Assembly (NCBI GenBank): GCA_951799445.1
Contig: OX637292.1
Span: 5,335,296 to 5,399,295 of the forward strand
Direction of reading: 5' to 3'
DNA length: 64,000 nt
Source: Pseudisothecium myosuroides
Lineage: Eukaryota; Streptophyta; Bryopsida; Hypnales; Lembophyllaceae
A program made the position numbers and the translations under genes. Below the pieces are notes generated by a model. It made no database searches and was not told where the DNA came from. It was given only the letters and a program-made list of their open reading frames with translations. This document shows positions 57,048-64,000 of this stretch, piece by piece; positions within the stretch are counted from its first letter, which is position 1; each line of letters begins with the position of its first letter.

Positions 57048-58127
57048 ATGGCCGTTTCGCGGTCGCATCACGCTGCCAGCACGATGGGAGGCAGCTCCTC
57101 CGGAAACAATAACCAGGCGCTCATCAATTATGCGGCGGCCAGCATCCTGATCAGCATGATCCTCATGAGCGCCGCCCCCGCCCTCGTCGCGGCGCATTCC
57201 GGATCCGAGAGCAGCAGCAACGGTAATCCCAACGTCCATAATGGCGGCAGTTGCGAGGCTGGGTTCTACAAGCACTCGTGCCCCAATGTCGAAACCATTG
57301 TCTTCGAATCCATGCGCGCATCGTTCCTGAAGAACCGCAGTGTGGCGCCCGGGGTCCTCCGCCTGGCTTATCACGACTGCTTCGTCCGTGGCTGCGACGC
57401 GTCCGTGCTCCTCGACGGACCCGCAACCGAGAAGACGGCCGCCAACAACGCCGGCCTGCACGGCTTCGAGGCCGTGGACGCCGCCAAGGAGGCCGTAGAG
57501 CGGGCCTGCCCCGGCGTTGTCTCCTGCGCCGACGTGCTGCAGTTTGCCGTGCGCGACAGCGTCATCTTGACGGGCGGTCAAGGCTGGGCCGTTCCCGCGG
57601 GCCGACGCGACGGCAAGGTGTCCCTGGCCTCGGAGGTCCCCGAGAACCTGCTCACGCCCAACAACACGGTGCCGGCGCTGCTGCAGGCGTTTGCGAGGAA
57701 GGGTCTGAATGCCGCGCAGATGGTGACGCTCGCGGGCGCGCACACCATCGGGCAGGCTGCGTGCGTCTCCATCGACGACCGCATCCACGGCGCGCACGTC
57801 GACCCCAGCTTGCAGACGCACTTCGCCCAGGACCTGAAGAAGAAGTGCCCCATGGCCGGCCTCAGCGACGTGGAAGTGAACCTGGATTTGGTGTCGCCCA
57901 CCAAGTTCGACGCGCAGTTCTTCAAGAACATCGTGAACAAACGGGGCCTGCTCACGTCGGATCAGAGCATGTGGGCGGACGCGCGCACGCAGGGCCTGGT
58001 GCAAGCCAACACCGACAGCACCACGTTCAACTCCAACTTCGCCGCGGCCATGGTGGCGCTCAGCCAGGTGGACGTGCTCACAGGCACTGCCGGCGAGATT
58101 CGGAGGCAATGCCGTTACGTGAACTAG
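57048..58127 (+). CDS. Class III secretory peroxidase, intronless
   Basis: It encodes 359 residues. The first 50 include a hydrophobic segment (ILISMILMSAAPALVAA) that serves as signal peptide. The mature part has GFYKHSCPNVE, the distal heme site LRLAYHDCFVRGCDAS (R105, H109, C111, C116), GVVSCADVL (C160) and the proximal heme ligand motif MVTLAGAHTIGQAAC (H232, C239). It ends in RRQCRYVN. The enzymes oxidise phenolics with hydrogen peroxide in the cell wall or apoplast (monolignol coupling, reactive-oxygen control). The length is slightly above the usual 320-350 because of an extra 18-residue Ser/Asn-rich stretch after the signal. I chose the first ATG at 57048; a second at 57084 would also keep the hydrophobic segment. 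GC content is far above its surroundings, and the absence of introns is unusual for this family in seed plants. A truncated paralogue lies at 47878-48480. Confidence 0.93.
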   Translation: MAVSRSHHAASTMGGSSSGNNNQALINYAAASILISMILMSAAPALVAAHSGSESSSNGNPNVHNGGSCEAGFYKHSCPNVETIVFESMRASFLKNRSVAPGVLRLAYHDCFVRGCDASVLLDGPATEKTAANNAGLHGFEAVDAAKEAVERACPGVVSCADVLQFAVRDSVILTGGQGWAVPAGRRDGKVSLASEVPENLLTPNNTVPALLQAFARKGLNAAQMVTLAGAHTIGQAACVSIDDRIHGAHVDPSLQTHFAQDLKKKCPMAGLSDVEVNLDLVSPTKFDAQFFKNIVNKRGLLTSDQSMWADARTQGLVQANTDSTTFNSNFAAAMVALSQVDVLTGTAGEIRRQCRYVN

Positions 58128-58257
58128 CTAACTGACCTCGTCGATCGACTGGCTCGCGCCGAAAAATAAGTCGGATCATATATTGCTTAGAATCTTTGTT
58201 CGCCATTTAACGTAACTGTATACTGTATATATGGCACCGTACATGCTTGTCAGATTC

Positions 58258-58264
58258 TTTAATA
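58258..58264 (+). terminator. Poly(A) signal AATAAA behind the peroxidase gene
   Basis: 'ttctttaataaattgg' about 130 bp beyond the stop codon contains AATAAA, in good position for 3' end formation of the peroxidase mRNA. Confidence 0.5.
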
Positions 58265-59187
58265 AATTGGTCGCCATTGAACCAATCTTTCAGTAAATCA
58301 TTGTTTGGAGACTCTCGAAGAATTTCAAGAAGGTCGTTTGAATTCCTGGTTTCTGTCACTGACATAAACGTACGCTTGTAAGGGGCTGAAATTGTGCAGA
58401 GACTCTTCAACTTCATTCACTACTGCACACTCAGGCGCGCCTCTTCGGATTCACTGGTACCTCCCCGCTCAAACGTTTCAATCAATCAATTGGACTAATC
58501 AAATTGGGTGATCAAGAGTAGTAAGTTGCAAAGTTCGAAATTGGTCCGGTCCGTTGAAGGGATCGATCGATCTTGCAAACTGCATGCATGTATCTAAGTG
58601 ACAACTTCGATTCATTGCAGATAGATCAACACAATGCCAAACCAGCCTCTATCAATTTCGTTAAATTGGCGCCATTCCAGCCCCAAATTTTTGGACCTGC
58701 TAACTGATCTACAGAATGCACAAGTTGCTTGATTTGCAATGATTTGGCATGAATTCAGGCTACGGTTAGTAGTAAAACCTACAAGATCTTATGCCTTAAA
58801 TCGAAATCCCACTCATTGGACAAAATAAGAGTTTTTCATGTTCCTGGTTTGTTCTCACAGTTTTGCTGGAGCAAGAGAGATTCCTGGATTATCTAAAACG
58901 AGCTCAACCGAATGATAGAGGATGCACTTTCAATGGGGAAAGAGTTTTTTCATAGTAATGGGTCGAACGTTACTTAGCACAAATGCAATTCAATCTGGTG
59001 GAATACTTGTCAAAGCTACAGAGTTGCAGTGCTTTCACTGCAGACATACCTTTTCCACAGCCATAGCAGGATTCTACGCGAATACAACAATGCAAGAGAC
59101 TACAATAACACTTGTTTAATCTATGAATGAAGACCGTATTTGCGAAAAATGACCGCAATAGTAAATGTCGAAGTGACCATGGACCCT
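58265..59187. other. Intergenic space between convergent genes
   Basis: It lies between the peroxidase (plus) and the FMN/FHY gene (minus), which converge. It contains a relic 'atttcgttaaattggcgccatt' of the GGCAATTT MITE family at about 58655. The rightmost 200 bp is probably the 3' UTR of the FMN/FHY gene. No further gene is recognised. Confidence 0.5.
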
Positions 59188-62100
59188 TCACACTACTGCC
59201 GCAGGAAGTGGGGTGGTTAGATAGCCATCTTCAGCGAAGTCTGCAAACGGTTTCATCTCCAGAGCTGCCTTTGCAATCCTCCCATCTTCGTGAATCTTCT
59301 CCACTAAATCGTCTAACGTGGTAAAATTGGCCTGAAACAAAGTAAAAACACTGGGCACACTCAGGGTGGTTTATAAGAGTAACTATATATGTCACTTGCA
59401 ATTATCTCAACTACACTCCTCAGACTATCAGCTCAATTTAGAAAAATCCATTCACATCTCTGCAAAAAAATGCATTTACCAACCAGAAACTCTGCAAGTA
59501 CAACTCAATTTGCAAGTGAAAGACTGAGAATAAGAATCCCATAATTAAGGAGAATTCAGTTACCTCTGGGCGGATGTATCCAACAACAATCAGCCGTAGC
59601 TCCTCTCCATAGAAGTCTTCTGAGAAGTCGTGAAGTATCCATGGCTCCTGTGCATTGCAATGAACCATAAGACCATTATTAAAAGCGGCTGGAATATGGA
59701 TGGTGTACACTGGAATTGTTGAGAACAGAATTAAGGTACGGGTACCACCAATGCGAAGAAGTGCTTAAACTGAATTTTTCTAAAATCCAAGTGATCACTA
59801 TAGAGCACACTATAGAGCCATTTAAATAGCCAGTTGATTATTCACTTGAGGTTTAAGAGATCAAAGTCTATCGTGTAATTTTATTTTAAAACAATGGGCA
59901 GTTTACCAACACTTGTCTGTCACTTCCTTAGCTCCCAGTACTCACTCACCACTGTCTTTTGGCTGTTGTCAAAGAAGGGATTCCAACCCACACTCATCAC
60001 CATCTTGTAGACACCTCTATTGGAGAGCCCAGCCCAACCAATGTAGATCCCACACACGTGCTCAGCCAACTGGCTTGCAAAAGCACTCGTTGGAAGGTTG
60101 GCTGCACATCACAAGCACGGAGAAAAAAAATTTACTCTTCACTTCTTATCTAAAATCAAACAAGTTCCGGAGAGACTGCAATGTAACCGACAGTCAAGGA
60201 GAAAAAATAAAAAATCAGAAGGGAGAAATGGCAGCTGCTTGAGGATTCATACCAGTAGGAATTCCCAGAACTTTTGAACCACGACCAAACCCCTTAATCA
60301 CTGGACCACCCATGTACCATGGTTCCATGGGAAGTGCGCCTCCAATTCCTGAACCAGTCGCTGCCAACGATCAGACATCAACAGATGGAGAAAATGAAAA
60401 TCTAAAGATAAGAGTACAAAAACAAAATTTTAATTCTAAAATTTACTGAGAAAAAAACAATGTTTCTGCTGACTGGGATGGTTTGTGGTGCAAGGAAATT
60501 ACGGTCATCGAGAGAAGGCAAGCCCCAGACTTGAGGCTGAAAGTCCAGAAGAGAAGAACAAATCAAATCGGCTGAAGAGTACAAAGGGCGAGCGTCCTTG
60601 GATGGCATGGAAGGCACTGCCACTACTTGCATTCCTGCAGCCTTGCCTGCCACCACGCCAGCCCTGCGCAACCCAAAGCCACAGGCCCACTCGAAATCTA
60701 AGGTCCAACCAACTTAACCTCAAAAGCAAAGTAATGTTTCATAAGAGCAACTCGTGAATTCAAGGGAAAAGAAGATAACAACACTAACTCATGCAACCGC
60801 ATAACATTTTTCAGCAGTAATGACATGACACATTTTGAGAAAAAATGGCAAGTTAGTGCAAATCAGAGCGAAGTCATGCCAAATTAGAGTGAATCAAACA
60901 AAACAGGAGCTCCCACATGTGAAGCCAATGGCTCCTTGGTTTCAAAATCTCACTTGTTCAAATGAACTCAACATTGCTGGACAAGGTGTCAGGGATTCCT
61001 CCTCATGTGTTGGGATTCCTTTTTATGCCAATTCAGAGGGTTCTCTGGAATGTTATGAAACTAGCATAGAGAACTGGATCTCTTCTTAGGAATTCATGCT
61101 CATTAAGAACTACACAAAGAGTTCAATTAATCCAATGTTTCAGCTTCACACAATTCAACGTGTAAGTTCGTGTCATTGCTTTTCAAGGCTTCAAATTTAA
61201 GAAAGGAAAACAAGCTTACGGAGCGTCTTCAATTACAAGGCACTTGCTTGCGTCTGCATTCAGTTGTCTTGCTGCTTCTAGAAATCTGCAAATCATCAGA
61301 AACAGTATTAGGTTTACTAATGTCGAGTATTTCCTTCAATCCTCTTTACAAATTCGAACATCAGACACTGGAGAAGTATCAAAGTTTTGAAAAAAGGTGA
61401 GGAGAAATGAATGAAAATAATTGAAAAAGAGCGTGTAGTTAGAAGCTCACATATCAGGGGCAGGCTTCCCATTCTGTACCATATCCCCAGCCACAATCAC
61501 TGGAAAGTAGTCTGTCCAACCTGTAGCAAGAATTAAAGCTTCAGCCCTGACCTACCCTAAACTCGTAGAAAAACGGCAGGAGAACTCTGCGCATAAATCA
61601 CACTAAGAGATTTTCAAGAAAACTGTAATGGAGACAAAATCTGATGAGTGCGGTACCTGATTGATGCGAAAGCTTGGTTTTGATGATTTGGGCAGGAGAG
61701 CTGGAGGCAATGGCCAGAGGAACTCGGTGGCTGTGCAAATGCTTCACAAGTCGAATGGCCCCTGGTAGTGGCCGAGCGTTCTTCCATCTACACATCCACC
61801 AGCCACACAGAATCGAAATAGCAACAAAAGCAGAAATAATAACGGCAACATAGCAATGAACATGAAATGAAATGCACACGTGAAATAAGTTGCCACACAG
61901 ATGTCATAGGAGTTTTAACCCTTAAACCGCAGAACCGAAACCCTAAATCGTAAAAGACCATATTAAGATCCATTGTTTTAAATGACCTATTTGATTGATC
62001 ATATTGAAGGAAAATTGAATCTAGAGCGGATCAAATTTCACATCACTGGAAATAGTGAAGAATGTTGCCTCTGTTGGTCAAAAACTAAACAAAAATTGGA

Positions 62101-63747
62101 CGAAAGAGAGTCATCATACGATCTACTCAGAAACGGCTAAAACCCACGGGTTCCATCCACGCTTCTTTTTTCAGGGTGTAAGAACCAAGGCATTCCAAGC
62201 CCAAAGATTTTGAAAACTCAGCAGGCAATAAATCCTTCACAAAATGAAATTATCATTGAAATTGTTTCACAAAAGTTCTTCACCACATTGTTTCCCAAGA
62301 GTTCTTGCACGTCTACGATTCTACATGATTAGTTTCAATTCCACAGAAGGTCATGAGAAGTGACTTAAGGTAACAGCACCTCATTTTTTGACGGGTTTGC
62401 AAATCCGTCCCATATAAATTCTTGCCAAAAATGTACAGCCTCTATACATGAACCTCTATACTTGAGAGCCTAGGGTTGCTTTTAGGTACACCTATTTTTT
62501 CGTACAGAGTTCAAAAGCTGCATCCTAAGAGAATCTAGAATCCTTTTTTAGCAACCAGACCCTACAAAAGCTTCTACAGTTCAGTAATGGTAAGCGTGCT
62601 CAAGCCCTTATTATTCGAACGTATTGAGGTGTTGTTACCTTACCTGTCGTGAAGCAAAGTAATGACTTCATCGTTAAGAGCGGCAGGAGTGCAAGAGAGG
62701 CCATATTCCTCCACAACGGAAGCCGCGGCCTCCAAAGGCCGCTTCCCCAGTCGCTTCTGCGCACCTCGGCCTCCGTCCCAGTCCTTGCCATAGCTCGTCA
62801 CCACTCGCTCCAGCACCTCCTCCACTAACGACTCTGCAACAACACTCGCAACGAAGAAGGCTCAAATCAAAATGTGACCTAATTCACAGAAGGGTGATAT
62901 CACCCGAATGGTATGTACCTCAAGCATTCGGAACAGCTGTTAAAACAAAAGCCTAATTCACAAGAAAGGATGAAATGCTTAAACTCCAATTCCAATCTAC
63001 GATCCTTCTCTAGAAAATAAATAACACCAGAATGTTCTCTAACTTAGCATTCATAGCAGCTGCAAATACAAACCAGAATGTGACCTAATTTGCAGGAGGG
63101 TGATATCACCCGAATGGTATGTAACTCAAGCATTCGTAACAGCTGTTAAAACAAAGCCTAATTCACAAGCAAGGCTGAAATGCTTAAACTCCAATTCCAA
63201 TCTGCAATCTTCTCTAGAAAATAAATAACACCAGAATGTTCTCTAGCTTAGCATTCATAGCAGCTGCCAAATTCACAAAAAGGGGATACTGCACACACCC
63301 AACTCCAATGTAGGAATCATATGCTAGAAAATAATTAACCCCAGAATATTCTTGTGCTTAGCATTCGTAGTAGCTGCTATTTCAAATCAGAATGTGACCT
63401 AATTCACAGAAGGGTGAAATTGCCTGAATGGTATTGATACCGCAATACAAGCATTCGAAGCAGCTGCTACTACTATTCACAAAAGAGGGGTGATATTGCA
63501 CAAACCCGACTCCAATTTAAGAATTCTTCGCTAGAAAAAACAAAAACAGAACCCGAATGCTATATGGCTCAACAGCTGCTAATCTTATCCCAAAGCTTAA
63601 TTCACAGAAAAGTTGTTTTGTATAATTAGCAGCGTCAAATAATTCCCAGAATTGGCACCAACCTGTGTCCAGCAATGTGCCGTCCAGGTCGAAGATCACG
63701 AACGAGACATGGTGTGCGTTTGGATCCGGGTCCGTCCCGATCGCCAT
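59188..63747 (-). CDS. FMN/FHY: Bifunctional FMN phosphatase/riboflavin kinase, ten exons
   Basis: Exons (minus strand): 63747-63663, 62833-62644, 61787-61657, 61520-61451, 61285-61220, 60663-60503, 60360-60253, 60101-59950, 59647-59564, 59331-59188. All introns are GT-AG, and together the exons give 396 codons plus TGA with no frame break. The N-terminal half is a HAD-type phosphatase: motif I FDLDGTLLDT (D20, D22), motif II LAIASSSPA, the KPAP lysine motif and VIEDAPAG. It removes phosphate from FMN. The C-terminal half is riboflavin kinase: GGPVIKGFGRGSKVLGIPTA (nucleotide loop), GIYIGWAGL, MSVGWNPFF and WILHDFSEDFYGEELRLIVV. It makes FMN from riboflavin and ATP. The fusion and length fit Arabidopsis FMN/FHY (379 residues). 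I chose the ATG at 63747 because the conserved domain begins 14 codons later; an upstream in-frame ATG exists. The cellular site is probably cytosol, as no transit peptide is obvious. Confidence 0.95.
62871..63500. repeat. Tandem repeats of about 207 bp in intron 1 of the FMN/FHY gene
   Basis: 'aatgtgacctaatt' recurs at 62871, 63078 and 63391. The first two units (about 207 bp) are nearly identical over their whole length; the third is separated by a diverged, partly repeated half unit. Each of the first two contains the perfect palindrome GGGTGATATCACCC followed by gaatggtat. Confidence 0.85.
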
Positions 63748-64000
63748 GGCCGAAGCTGATGTCTCAAGAAAACAACAATTGATGTGCTTTGGGTCATGCG
63801 CTTTGACTTGGTCATGTGGGACCTTTCTTGAGTTCATTTTGCTTGGCTCTGCATCGAAGGGAAGGAGGCTTTGCCTGCAGCCTTTCAATTTTTGGCGATT
63901 TTTTACCAAAATCTTGCAGAATTTTTGCCTGCAACCTGGATTTGGTAGTGGCTATCGATACATTACAGAAAAAAGTTTTTTCTCTTGGATGAAGTAGCCA
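63748..64000. promoter_or_regulatory. Promoter and leader region of the FMN/FHY gene (window edge)
   Basis: Sequence upstream of the ATG, read on the minus strand. No clear TATA box is seen. A short upstream open frame on the minus strand is continuous with the coding frame and starts at 63909. The window ends before a full promoter could be judged. Confidence 0.35.

Noticed and set aside
57251..58135. Long plus-strand frame (294 codons) and minus-strand frame 56997-58109 (370 codons) over the peroxidase gene
   Set aside because: Both are GC-driven shadow frames of the peroxidase CDS. They are Arg/Gly/His-rich and have no domain.

Overview
The window is nuclear DNA of a land plant. The evidence is a fused HAD-phosphatase/riboflavin-kinase gene with ten exons of plant FMN/FHY arrangement, apoplastic germin-like proteins, class III secretory peroxidases, GT-AG introns, and a dense load of plant-type transposons (CACTA, Helitron, hAT and pogo MITEs, LINE). 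AT-rich spacer DNA alternates with GC-rich intronless genes. A non-seed lineage (bryophyte, lycophyte, fern) or gymnosperm seems likely, but I cannot fix the species.

Layout. 0.8-2.5 kb: a 5'-truncated LINE carrying a MITE. 2.9-5.4 kb (minus): a five-exon Crypton-type tyrosine-recombinase gene with one in-frame TGA. 5.9-10.4 kb: a second LINE fragment, MITEs and AT-rich spacer. 11.4-12.1 kb (minus): germin-like gene 1. 16.7-20.6 kb: a 3.8-kb CACTA element holding exon fragments of at least three host genes. 20.9-35.2 kb: a degraded Helitron whose RepHel gene is split by a 9,162-bp DNA transposon (23,209-32,370) with an 8-bp target duplication and a very long transposase-like ORF. 35.2-47 kb: AT-rich repeats, including a 1.09-kb palindrome. 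47.9-48.5 kb (plus): a truncated peroxidase pseudogene. 49.1-49.7 kb (minus): germin-like gene 2. 54.2-55.3 kb: a second palindrome. 57.0-58.1 kb (plus): an intact class III peroxidase gene. 59.2-63.7 kb (minus): a complete FMN hydrolase/riboflavin kinase gene.

How it fits together. The germin and peroxidase genes look like parts of a tandemly duplicated germin-spacer-peroxidase unit. The junction lies near 48.48-48.62 kb inside the peroxidase exon, so the upstream peroxidase copy was probably broken when the duplication formed. The upstream unit was then greatly expanded by nested transposons. Comparing the two units gives natural empty sites for several insertions (the CACTA, one hAT MITE and one CATTAG-ended MITE). 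The working host genes are the two germins, the downstream peroxidase and the FMN/FHY gene. Nearly everything else is mobile or derived from mobile DNA.
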